Origin: JANXLS01 sp037129555
GTDB lineage: Bacteria > Planctomycetota > SZUA-567 > H5-PLA8
Reading direction: 5' to 3'
DNA: 21,093 nucleotides
Assembly: GCA_037129555.1 (NCBI GenBank)
Contig: JBAXUS010000107.1
Location: 1-21,093 of the forward strand
The notes below the pieces were generated by a model that saw only the letters and a list, made by a program, of their open reading frames with translations, made no database searches and had not been told where the DNA came from. The number at the start of each line of letters is the position of its first letter. Position 1 is the first letter of the stretch. This document shows, piece after piece, positions 7,108-16,844 of this stretch. Made by a program: the position numbers and the translations under genes.

Positions 7108-8226
7108 ATGACCGTCTTGCATTTAATCTCAGGGCGAGGCCCCACGGGCGCTGCGGCTGCGGCGATCACGGACATCCAGTCGCTCCGCGCCGCCGGAATT
7201 CGCGCCTGCGCCGCGTGCCGTGATGACACGCCTGCGATCATCGAGGCGTTGCAAAAGGCAGGCGTTCCGTCCACCGATGTTTTTCCAGCCTTCAAATTCG
7301 GACGCGGCGCGATGGGCATGTTCACCGCGATGCGCGACGCGTCAGGATTGTCGAAGCTTATCGCCGCGCAATCCATCGACATCATCCACGCGCACCGAGC
7401 CGCCGAGCATTGGCTCGCGCTGCTGATTCCGGGACGTTCCCGCCGCGCCGCGTTGGTGCGGACGTGGCACCGTAATCCGAGCGGCGAACACCGCCCGATA
7501 CTAAACACGCTGGCCAGTCATACAGCTGGATGCGTGTGCGTCTCACGCGACGATGAATCCGTCCTGATTCGAGCAGGAACGCCGCGCGCGCGGTTTATTC
7601 ACGGAGCCGTTGACACGGCGTTTTTCGTCCCGCGATCATCCGAACACAAAAACGAAGCGCCCGTGGTTGGTCAGGCCGCACGGTGGAAACGCGAAAATGG
7701 GCGCGACCGGGGCCAGCGGTTTACGCTCGATATTTTCTCACAGCTTTCCCATTCGCAAGTGTGGAGCGGACAAGTGATCGGCCGAGGCGAACTTGCGCGT
7801 GAATTGAGAGAGCACGCATTCACAACGCTGAAACTTTCGGCAGACCGGGTCACCGTGGTCAGCACTCAGGGTAAATCAGCCAGCGAATTCACCGCGCTGC
7901 TGAGTGGATTAGACGTGGGTTTGGTGTTCTGCGTCGGCAGCGACGGAGCGTCTCGACCGGCGCTGGAAATGCTGTCATGCGGAGTACCGCTGATCGTCGC
8001 CAATGTGCCCGGACTGTCTGAACTCGCTGATAGAAGTGACTGCGTTCAACTCGGCCCGCGCAATGAGGCGAGCGACTGGGCCCGCATGATCGAAGCGCTT
8101 TTGTCCCAGCCTGAAAAACTAAACGCGATGCGAGCAGCCGCGAGAAAACGAGCGGAAAACGTGCACTCGTTTCGTGCGCGAGGCGAGGCGCTGGCGGCGT
8201 TTTTTCAGGAGTGTGTTGTGAAATAG
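7108..8226 (+). CDS. glycosyltransferase family 4-like protein
   Basis: A GT-B fold glycosyltransferase of 372 residues. The N-terminal Rossmann half starts MTVLHLISGRGPTGAA with the glycine-rich acceptor loop, and has IDIIHAHRAAEHW (90-102). The hinge region carries HGAVDTAFF (165-173). The donor-binding half contains the nucleotide-sugar motif DGASRPALE (279-287), then MLSCGVPLIVANVPGLSEL. Here the usual E-x7-E is D-x7-E. These enzymes transfer a sugar from a nucleotide-sugar donor, typically in LPS or exopolysaccharide synthesis; donor and acceptor are unknown. ATG 7108 begins the first beta strand; GTG 7078 would add ten residues and overlap the terminator zone. No Shine-Dalgarno is evident. 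It stands alone and converges on mazF with 26 bp between. Confidence 0.88.
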   Translation: MTVLHLISGRGPTGAAAAAITDIQSLRAAGIRACAACRDDTPAIIEALQKAGVPSTDVFPAFKFGRGAMGMFTAMRDASGLSKLIAAQSIDIIHAHRAAEHWLALLIPGRSRRAALVRTWHRNPSGEHRPILNTLASHTAGCVCVSRDDESVLIRAGTPRARFIHGAVDTAFFVPRSSEHKNEAPVVGQAARWKRENGRDRGQRFTLDIFSQLSHSQVWSGQVIGRGELARELREHAFTTLKLSADRVTVVSTQGKSASEFTALLSGLDVGLVFCVGSDGASRPALEMLSCGVPLIVANVPGLSELADRSDCVQLGPRNEASDWARMIEALLSQPEKLNAMRAAARKRAENVHSFRARGEALAAFFQECVVK

Positions 8227-8252
8227 TATTGAGGCGAAAAAGTCGAATCAAA

Positions 8253-8603
8253 TTAGAACGGCTCGCGCGGTTCGATCAATAATTTGACGCCGCGAAGAAT
8301 ATCTTTAAATCGAGCTGGTGTAAAGTGCCCTAGTTTTTCGTCCAAGGAAGTGACCGAAACCGTGTGAATTTGAGAGATATTCACAACACAATCTTTCGGA
8401 AATCCAGCCTCGCCTTTTTTGACCATGACGTTTTCGAAATCGCGTGCTCTTTGGAGATTTGACGTGTAGCTGCAAACAACGACAGTTCCAATTCCAGTGC
8501 TATTAAATGCGTTGTTTTGCAAAATCACATAAGGCCGGGGACTGCCCGTTCCGGCAGGATCTTCCAATGACATCCAATAGACTTCGCACTGTCGCACTAC
8601 CAC
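8253..8603 (-). CDS. mazF: MazF/PemK-type toxin, mRNA interferase
   Basis: The 116-residue product follows the MazF family through its whole length: CEVYWMSLEDPAGTGSPRPYVILQN (core PAGTGSPRP, 16-24) with R23 at the catalytic arginine position, VVVCSYTSN with T47 at the catalytic threonine position, KGEAGFPKDCVVNISQIHTV, and a C-terminal LGHFTPARFKDILRGV helix. MazF toxins cut single-stranded RNA at short specific sites; the cleavage sequence cannot be predicted. It starts at a GTG that overlaps the antitoxin stop by 7 nt (GTGGTAGTG), so translation is coupled. A second in-frame GTG lies two codons later. Confidence 0.93.
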   Translation of the reverse strand: MVVRQCEVYWMSLEDPAGTGSPRPYVILQNNAFNSTGIGTVVVCSYTSNLQRARDFENVMVKKGEAGFPKDCVVNISQIHTVSVTSLDEKLGHFTPARFKDILRGVKLLIEPREPF

Positions 8604-8863
8604 GGGTCAGACCTTTGAAGGTTGAGCATGACTTTACGCATTCCGTCGAGTGCACTTTTTTCGTCAACGTTCAACGGTGCAGATTGCGAATACGATTCAA
8701 TGATTTTCCGAGTGATGTCCGCATCGCTTTCAGTCGTTTCGAAATAGTCTTCCAAAACGTTTGAAATAAAACGGCTCCTGGAAACCTTCATGCGTTTTGC
8801 ACGCTTTCCGGCTTCTTTAAGCACAGACTTTTCAAGCGCGACGGATGTCTTGAGTAACGCCAT
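8597..8863 (-). CDS. ribbon-helix-helix antitoxin of the mazF toxin
   Basis: The 88-residue product begins MALLKTSVALEKSVLKEAGK and continues KVSRSRFISNVLEDYF, a ribbon-helix-helix DNA-binding domain in the first ~45 residues. The acidic C-terminal half would wrap around and neutralise the toxin. Antitoxins of this kind also repress their own promoter, usually together with the toxin. GGAGG lies 8 nt before ATG 8863 (minus strand). It is the first gene of the pair and overlaps mazF by 7 nt. It is RHH/CopG-like rather than the AbrB-type MazE of E. coli, so the symbol mazE is left off. Confidence 0.9.
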   Translation of the reverse strand: MALLKTSVALEKSVLKEAGKRAKRMKVSRSRFISNVLEDYFETTESDADITRKIIESYSQSAPLNVDEKSALDGMRKVMLNLQRSDPW

Positions 8864-8887
8864 ATTGAATGCCTCCTCTTATTGTCG

Positions 8888-8916
8888 ATTTTAATCACCA
8901 AACAAAAGAGTGTCAA
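8888..8916 (-). promoter_or_regulatory. near-consensus sigma70 promoter of the toxin-antitoxin operon
   Basis: On the minus strand TTGACA (8916-8911) and TAAAAT (8893-8888) are 17 bp apart, matching 6/6 and 5/6 of consensus. The predicted start near 8881 leaves an 18-nt leader containing the ribosome binding site. GATTAAAATC over the -10 carries a small inverted repeat (GATT/AATC) that could be part of the antitoxin operator. Confidence 0.75.
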
Positions 8917-8931
8917 CCACTACCAGCAAAA

Positions 8932-8978
8932 AGCGTGAGTCGTGAAGCGGTGAAAATCGCCGCTTCACGGCACTCGCT
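8932..8978 (-). terminator. intrinsic terminator after the PVC cytochrome gene
   Basis: On the minus strand a perfect 10-bp stem, CGTGAAGCGG with CCGCTTCACG (8969-8960 and 8950-8941), is extended by AGCG/CGCT at its base and followed by TTTTT just past 8933. It closes the cytochrome transcript immediately upstream of the toxin-antitoxin promoter. The T-tract is displaced unless the outer stem also forms. Confidence 0.7.
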
Positions 8979-8986
8979 GTTTTCAG

Positions 8987-12166
<3,180 letters not shown>

Positions 12167-12283
12167 GTTCAGGAGATTCTCCGAAAAAATGTGAGGACTG
12201 TTCCATCAAACGTCTTTAAACGTGTACACCACATCGACCACGCGGTCTGACATAGACTTGAAGAAAACACAGACTTGGATGGC

Positions 12284-13909
12284 TTACTTCTTTTTCGCAG
12301 CAACTTGATCGGCTTTGAAAAAACCTTTGCCCGACAAGAGCATCACGCCCCCTTTAATGCTTGCCACACCCGTTGGTTTGCCAGGCGCAAAACGGCCCAT
12401 GCGGTCGCGGCAGGTACCGTCTTCGAAGGTCCACCACGCCCAAGGTTTTAGGCCGCTTGCAAGGCTGGGCCTCAACGCAACGAGTTGAGCTTCGTTCAAG
12501 GCTTCGGCATAAATGCGAGCATCGACAATCGAACCGGCAAAGCAATCCGCTGACGCGGCAGACACGCGAATACCGAAAAGAGCGCTCGCGTCCGAGCCAA
12601 ATTTCTGCGGTTCGCCCGCGATTTGCCAATTCGCGTATTTGATGCCGTTGCGATAAATGGTAATGTCGCGGTCACGATACGTTATCGCGAGTTGAATGGG
12701 CATGTTTGGAGTAGAGGTCTCTACGGCGTATTTATTTTGATCCTGCTGGGTGCGTTGGTAACCCTCGCTCCCGGCCATCCATTTTGAAGCATGAATTTCA
12801 CCGAAAACCATGCCATCAAATTGTAGGGCCGGGTTGTCCAATGAAATCACAGCGCCGCCATGCAGTTTTAAATTGGAGACTGTAAACCAGGCGACGTAGG
12901 TTTTGTCGACCAACACGCCCTGTGCCGATGCCGGGTCCGCGCCTGTTTTTGCAACGGCCGGTGCCGATCCGGCCCCTGAATAATCGTCTGACGCGAGCTT
13001 GAATTGTTTTTCGACGGCGTTGGCGTCGTCGTCTTTCGCGGCTTTTGTATAGGCCTTGATCGCCGCATCGCATTCGACCGAATACATTTTCAACGCCGCG
13101 CCGATTTTGCGTTTTTGATCGGGTGTAAAGCATTGAATTTGATCGAAGAGTTTTTTGCTTTCGAAGGCCGCTCGTTCTTCTTTGATCTCATCCACGACTT
13201 TTTTATTGCCGATTTTGCGTGCATCTGCTTCACGTTTGGCGAGTGAATCCAGGGTTGCTTTGTGCGCGGATTCCAATTCGGCAACGTAAGCGCTTTGAGT
13301 GGCTGCAACGCGTTTGGCGATGGGATCGTTGCTGTCAGCGGCAACGGGTTTGACTGGAATCGTTGCAACGGATGGCACTGAGGGCGGGGACGGGGGCACT
13401 TTTTCCTGCGCCAGAGCTTGCTCTTTGAGGCTGCGTTCCTGGGCGGTGATGCTGTGTTTGCTGCCAACAAATCGCGATGCGACTTCAAAAAATCGCACGG
13501 CGATCAGCAAGTGTTCGCTGGGATTCGCGGTCGCGAATTTATCGGCCCGGTCAAACCATGCTTGCGACTCGTCGGCTTCAGGCTTGATCTTTTCGGCCTT
13601 GAACAGCTTGTCGCCGACTGCGGCGTCTGCGCCTTTGGTGAACTGTTCGATGTCCTGGTACGTCATTCTTTTTTTGCACCAAAACAAAAACGAATTCATC
13701 TCGGTGGCTTTGTCATCGTTGCCTGCCGTGACGAACAAATCGCTGGCTTTGGCGAAATGGCGTGCGGCAACGACGATGGCGCGGGGATTGGTTTGGGATT
13801 CTTTGAGGGCGACAATACCCTGTGTCCGCTCGGTCTCAGCATCTTCCGCAGCACAACTCCATCCGAGAATCGCAAAGAGTGTTAAGAATGGGAGAATAAA
13901 ATGGCGCAT
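12284..13909 (-). CDS. secreted LamG-domain protein
   Basis: A 541-residue protein with a signal peptide (MRHFILPFLTLFAILGWSCA, cleavage near 20). Residues 25-165 are helical and repeat-like. After a Pro-rich linker (171-190), 195-300 is a Lys/Glu-rich, coiled-coil-like stretch. About 335-480 is a LamG/concanavalin-like sandwich ending FAGSIVDARIYAEALNEAQL, the usual last strand. A short tail (PWAWWTFEDGTCRDRMGRF, 489-507) looks like the start of another sandwich or a linker to a domain that is absent here. LamG domains bind carbohydrate or protein; no catalytic domain is visible. It has a strong promoter and no terminator before the cytochrome gene, so the two are probably one transcript. 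Confidence 0.82.
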   Translation of the reverse strand: MRHFILPFLTLFAILGWSCAAEDAETERTQGIVALKESQTNPRAIVVAARHFAKASDLFVTAGNDDKATEMNSFLFWCKKRMTYQDIEQFTKGADAAVGDKLFKAEKIKPEADESQAWFDRADKFATANPSEHLLIAVRFFEVASRFVGSKHSITAQERSLKEQALAQEKVPPSPPSVPSVATIPVKPVAADSNDPIAKRVAATQSAYVAELESAHKATLDSLAKREADARKIGNKKVVDEIKEERAAFESKKLFDQIQCFTPDQKRKIGAALKMYSVECDAAIKAYTKAAKDDDANAVEKQFKLASDDYSGAGSAPAVAKTGADPASAQGVLVDKTYVAWFTVSNLKLHGGAVISLDNPALQFDGMVFGEIHASKWMAGSEGYQRTQQDQNKYAVETSTPNMPIQLAITYRDRDITIYRNGIKYANWQIAGEPQKFGSDASALFGIRVSAASADCFAGSIVDARIYAEALNEAQLVALRPSLASGLKPWAWWTFEDGTCRDRMGRFAPGKPTGVASIKGGVMLLSGKGFFKADQVAAKKK

Positions 13910-13939
13910 GGCTATTGGTTCCTAATAATCGTGTCATAA

Positions 13940-13968
13940 ATTCTAAACGTTTTGTAAGCCGCTGACAA
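13940..13968 (-). promoter_or_regulatory. sigma70-like promoter for the LamG-cytochrome operon
   Basis: On the minus strand TTGTCA (13968-13963) and TAGAAT (13945-13940) are 17 bp apart, each 5/6 to consensus. The predicted start near 13933 leaves a leader of about 24 nt before ATG 13909. Confidence 0.65.
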
Positions 13969-13999
13969 TAGCGAGTCGGAGCGTGAAGGTGCGACGTGA

Positions 14000-14047
14000 G
14001 TAGGCAGCGTCCTACATTTTATTGTTTCGCGAGGAAATCGTTCGCGA
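14000..14047. promoter_or_regulatory. hairpin and paired TCGCGA sites in a divergent promoter region
   Basis: GTAGG (14000-14004) pairs with CCTAC (14011-14015) and is followed by a T-rich run. Then TCGCGA occurs at 14027-14032 and again at 14042-14047, 9 bp apart, upstream of the HEAT-like gene. Paired palindromes at this spacing could be an operator; no protein is known to bind them. Confidence 0.3.
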
Positions 14048-14104
14048 TAGGATTTTAGAAGTTGGTGTTTGCGCGATTGAAACCAAACCTGAGGAAGCGG
14101 TCTT

Positions 14105-14842
14105 ATGAAGACTTATTTCGTGTGGGTGTGCTTGGTGAGTGCGCTGGCGTTTTCCGCGCGGGCAGAAACGGCTGCGGCTGAGTTGTTGAAAGGCCGGAGC
14201 GTTGAGCAGTGGGTGGAGCGGTTGGGTTCGGATGTCTTTAAGGAGCGCGAAGAAGCGTCGCTTGTTTTGGGGCTGGGCGGTAAGGGCGTGGAAGCTGCGT
14301 TGCGCAAGGCGGTGGCAAGCAGTGATGCGGAGGTGAGTACGCGCGCAAAGATTGCGTTGAGCGCTCAGGAAGTGAAATCGATTGAAGGCGATTTTGTACG
14401 CGTTGAATCGATCAGCACGTCGGACGACGGCTTGCTTTTGGCGGATACTGCGGCAGAGGTTCCGGCCACGGTCACCATCAAAAAAGGGAAGCTGGTTTTC
14501 AAGCAGGACTATGGCAATGGCGTGGAGCAGGTGTATTCGTTTGCCGAGGCTACTTCGCTCGAGTTTCGGCAGAAATGTACGATTGCGATGACGTGGGTCA
14601 GCATCAATAAGACGTCGTTGAAATATTATCCGGATAATGACGATCCGAAGCTGGAGTTCGTCAATTCGGAGCGCGGAGTCCGACTGGTTTTTTCCGCACG
14701 GGACACGAACGGAACGTTGATGAAGATGATTTTTGTTCCGAAATCAGAGGTGGAAAAAAAGCCTGGTGGAAACGCGAACGTGCCGCCTCAGGGCCGGAAA
14801 AAGCAGAAGCTGGCGGCGGATCAGGAAGTCGATTTTAATTGA
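14105..14842 (+). CDS. secreted HEAT-like repeat protein, function unknown
   Basis: A 245-residue protein with a clear signal peptide (MKTYFVWVCLVSALAFSARA, cleavage after 20). Residues 32-86 (SVEQWVERLGSDVFKEREEA, then GGKGVEAALRKAVAS, DAEVSTRAK) match the HEAT-like motif that begins many planctomycete secreted proteins, where it usually precedes a WD40 or protease domain. No such domain follows. The remaining ~150 residues form a beta-rich segment of unknown family and a basic, Lys/Gln-rich end. GAGGAAG lies about 8 nt before ATG 14105. It diverges from the LamG gene and precedes the J-domain gene by 126 bp. Confidence 0.82.
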   Translation: MKTYFVWVCLVSALAFSARAETAAAELLKGRSVEQWVERLGSDVFKEREEASLVLGLGGKGVEAALRKAVASSDAEVSTRAKIALSAQEVKSIEGDFVRVESISTSDDGLLLADTAAEVPATVTIKKGKLVFKQDYGNGVEQVYSFAEATSLEFRQKCTIAMTWVSINKTSLKYYPDNDDPKLEFVNSERGVRLVFSARDTNGTLMKMIFVPKSEVEKKPGGNANVPPQGRKKQKLAADQEVDFN

Positions 14843-14968
14843 ATCACGGCGGACTTAGATTTGTAAACATTGCGGTTTCATTGATCTGAATTAAAGTGAT
14901 GTACAGGTTTCTTGTATGAAGTGTCTTGCACATAGTTTGTCCCGGCGCGCGCCCGATCGGCACCTCGT

Positions 14969-15319
14969 ATGAAAGAGTGGATTTTTATCATCGTCGGGAT
15001 CGTGCTGTTCCTGATCTATCGACGGAGCGTGATTCACAAGGCTGGGAAAGCGGTGGGCCGGGCGAAGGCGAAGATACCGGGTTCGCAATCCTCCACAGCG
15101 CAGCCGCGAATCGAGGGCGGGTTGAGTCGCGATTTCAGTTTGCTGGATTTGAAACCGACGGCGACGTTTGACGAGGTGAAAAACGCGTACCGGGAACTGG
15201 CGAAAGTCTGGCATCCGGACCGGTTTGGTTCCGATAAAAAACTGCTTGATCGTGCGAATTCCAAACTCGGCGAGATCAACGCGGCGTATGAACGCTTGAA
15301 GAATCATTTTGGGAAGTAG
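14969..15319 (+). CDS. membrane-anchored J-domain (DnaJ-like) protein
   Basis: The 116-residue protein has an N-terminal membrane helix (about 4-17, IFIIVGIVLFLIY) followed by a basic stretch (RRSVIHKAGKAVGRAKAKI), which by the positive-inside rule puts the rest in the cytoplasm. Residues 56-114 are a J domain: FSLLDLKPTATFDEVKNAYR (56-75), then AKVWHPDRF with the essential HPD tripeptide at 82-84, and INAAYERLK at its end. J domains stimulate Hsp70 (DnaK) ATPase, so this protein would recruit DnaK to the inner membrane. It lacks the Gly/Phe and zinc-finger parts, so it is a type III J protein. The toroid gene follows 35 bp later and is probably in the same transcript. No good Shine-Dalgarno is seen. 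Confidence 0.9.
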   Translation: MKEWIFIIVGIVLFLIYRRSVIHKAGKAVGRAKAKIPGSQSSTAQPRIEGGLSRDFSLLDLKPTATFDEVKNAYRELAKVWHPDRFGSDKKLLDRANSKLGEINAAYERLKNHFGK

Positions 15320-15354
15320 TGCGACTATTTATTCAGAAACAGGTGGCTTGATCT

Positions 15355-16827
15355 GTGAATACCTCATCAAAACTTTTATGTGCAGCGGTGGTCGTTGTTG
15401 CGAGCGTGGGCGCGTCGTGGTTTGTGTTCAGCCAGTCGGAACTTCCGCCTCCTTCTACTCCTGTGCCGGTGGTTCAGACGTCGGAGAAACCGGTGGAGGT
15501 CAAGCCGGCTGAATTCATTCCTGCGCCAAAACCGGTTGCGACTAATTCAGTTCCGAACGCTGTTCCGAAGTTGGCGGTCAATCCGGATGGATCGATTCCG
15601 TCGGGCGCTTCAGCGTTGAAATACAAGGTACCCCAGGACCGCAGTCTCGACATGCAGTTGTTTGATAAAGCGATTCTGTATTTGATGGACGTGCAGGAAG
15701 ACGACGGGCATTTTGATTCGAAGAAGACGGGAGCGGCACCGGAGTTTCAGACTCTGAACAACGACATTATTCTGACATCGATCAGCGCGTGGGTGTTGCT
15801 GGGATCGAGCAGCGGTGTGAATCAAAATGTGGAGGCGGTCGCCCGGGCGCGGAAGGCCGTGAAGTGGTTGGAATCGAAGACCAAACCGGACGGGACGATT
15901 GGCGATGTGAACGGTCCGGGCGAGTCGGCGATGGCTCAAATGTTTGCGAGTGATACGTTCCGGCTTGCAGTGACGTACTCGATGCGCGACAGCTTGCGCC
16001 AGGCGACATCGCGCATGAACAGTGTTGCGTTGCGGCGGATGAGTGCGAAGAACGGCGGCTTCGGGCCTATCGCGAAATGCGATGAGCCGAGCACGGAGAT
16101 GCTGGCGCTGTCGGCGTTTGTTTTCAAATTCGCGGGATACGACGGCTTCAAATTTGACTCGCTGACTGAAACACCGGATGAGCCGAAATCAACAGCTTCG
16201 AAGATTGATGTGTGGGTCGGCAAAGAAGGTCCGGCTAAGTCCGGCGAGAAGAAGCCGGATTCGAAGGCGGCGTTTCCGATTGAAGACGAGATTCTTGGAG
16301 CGATTCGCGCAGGGTTTAAACGGCTGGATGCGAAGACGGATCCGAGTGGGGCGGTGTTCTGTGAAAAGGTGGGCGGGCCGGCGGATTGGCGCGCGACAGT
16401 TGGCGGGATGCAAGGGATGTTTTTGATTAATCCCTCACGTTCGTCGGTCAATCCGGCGCTGGCATTTGTGTTCGGACCGTTTGATAAAGCGACTGAATCG
16501 TATCCGCGTATTTTGGAGAATGTGTCCTGGGGCAAGAGCGGCGAAGGCTATGATGCGATGTCGTTGTGGCAGGGGTCGATCGCTGTGATTTACATGTTCA
16601 CGGAAGACAAATACGAATCGAAAACGTGGGTCGGAAATTTGCGGACGATGTTGAAAGAGCATCAAGGCCCGGATGGCAGCTGGCCCGTCGCTGGGATGGA
16701 CGCGAAGCGCGGGCGCGTGTGGCGTGCCGGATTGCATGCGATGACGATGGCGTTGACGGCTCCACCGCCGCCGCCGCCTGCCCCGCCGCCGGATGATCAG
16801 ACGATTAATACGCCTGCAGTGAAGTGA
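15355..16827 (+). CDS. membrane-anchored alpha/alpha-toroid (prenyltransferase/squalene-oxidase repeat) protein
   Basis: A 490-residue protein starting at GTG, with AGGTGG about 9 nt upstream. Residues 6-26 form a membrane anchor or uncleaved signal, followed by a Pro/Val-rich spacer (30-80). Several QW-like repeats follow: AILYLMDVQEDDGHFD (106-121), AVKWLESKTKPDGTIGDV (168-185), RMSAKNGGFGPI (228-239) and LRTMLKEHQGPDGSWP (429-444). Such repeats build the alpha-alpha toroid of squalene cyclases and prenyltransferase beta subunits, but no DXDD catalytic motif of squalene cyclases is visible, so enzyme activity is doubtful. In planctomycetes these proteins are usually of unknown function. The C-terminus has a polyproline run. 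Its end is 17 bp from the convergent PilZ gene end. Confidence 0.85.
   Translation: MNTSSKLLCAAVVVVASVGASWFVFSQSELPPPSTPVPVVQTSEKPVEVKPAEFIPAPKPVATNSVPNAVPKLAVNPDGSIPSGASALKYKVPQDRSLDMQLFDKAILYLMDVQEDDGHFDSKKTGAAPEFQTLNNDIILTSISAWVLLGSSSGVNQNVEAVARARKAVKWLESKTKPDGTIGDVNGPGESAMAQMFASDTFRLAVTYSMRDSLRQATSRMNSVALRRMSAKNGGFGPIAKCDEPSTEMLALSAFVFKFAGYDGFKFDSLTETPDEPKSTASKIDVWVGKEGPAKSGEKKPDSKAAFPIEDEILGAIRAGFKRLDAKTDPSGAVFCEKVGGPADWRATVGGMQGMFLINPSRSSVNPALAFVFGPFDKATESYPRILENVSWGKSGEGYDAMSLWQGSIAVIYMFTEDKYESKTWVGNLRTMLKEHQGPDGSWPVAGMDAKRGRVWRAGLHAMTMALTAPPPPPPAPPPDDQTINTPAVK
16762..16791 (+). repeat. polyproline-coding CCG run
   Basis: Ten codons encode PPPPPPAPPP (residues 470-479 of the toroid protein), mostly CCG. 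Runs of three or more prolines stall ribosomes unless EF-P is present. The run is close to the C-terminus, followed by about 11 residues. Confidence 0.8.
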
Positions 16828-16844
16828 GTGGTAAAAAGCACGGG

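Noticed and set aside
12172..12182. GGAGATTCTCC palindrome before the cytochrome start
   Set aside because: Five-base arms with a one-base centre are too short for a hairpin or a convincing operator, and part of it is likely the ribosome binding site.
14926..15171. Open frame overlapping the J-domain gene in another frame
   Set aside because: The J-domain frame has a membrane helix and HPD motif; the other frame encodes no recognisable feature.
16828..16844. Shared terminator between the convergent toroid and PilZ genes
   Set aside because: Only 17 bp separates the stop codons and no stem with a T-run is present on either strand.
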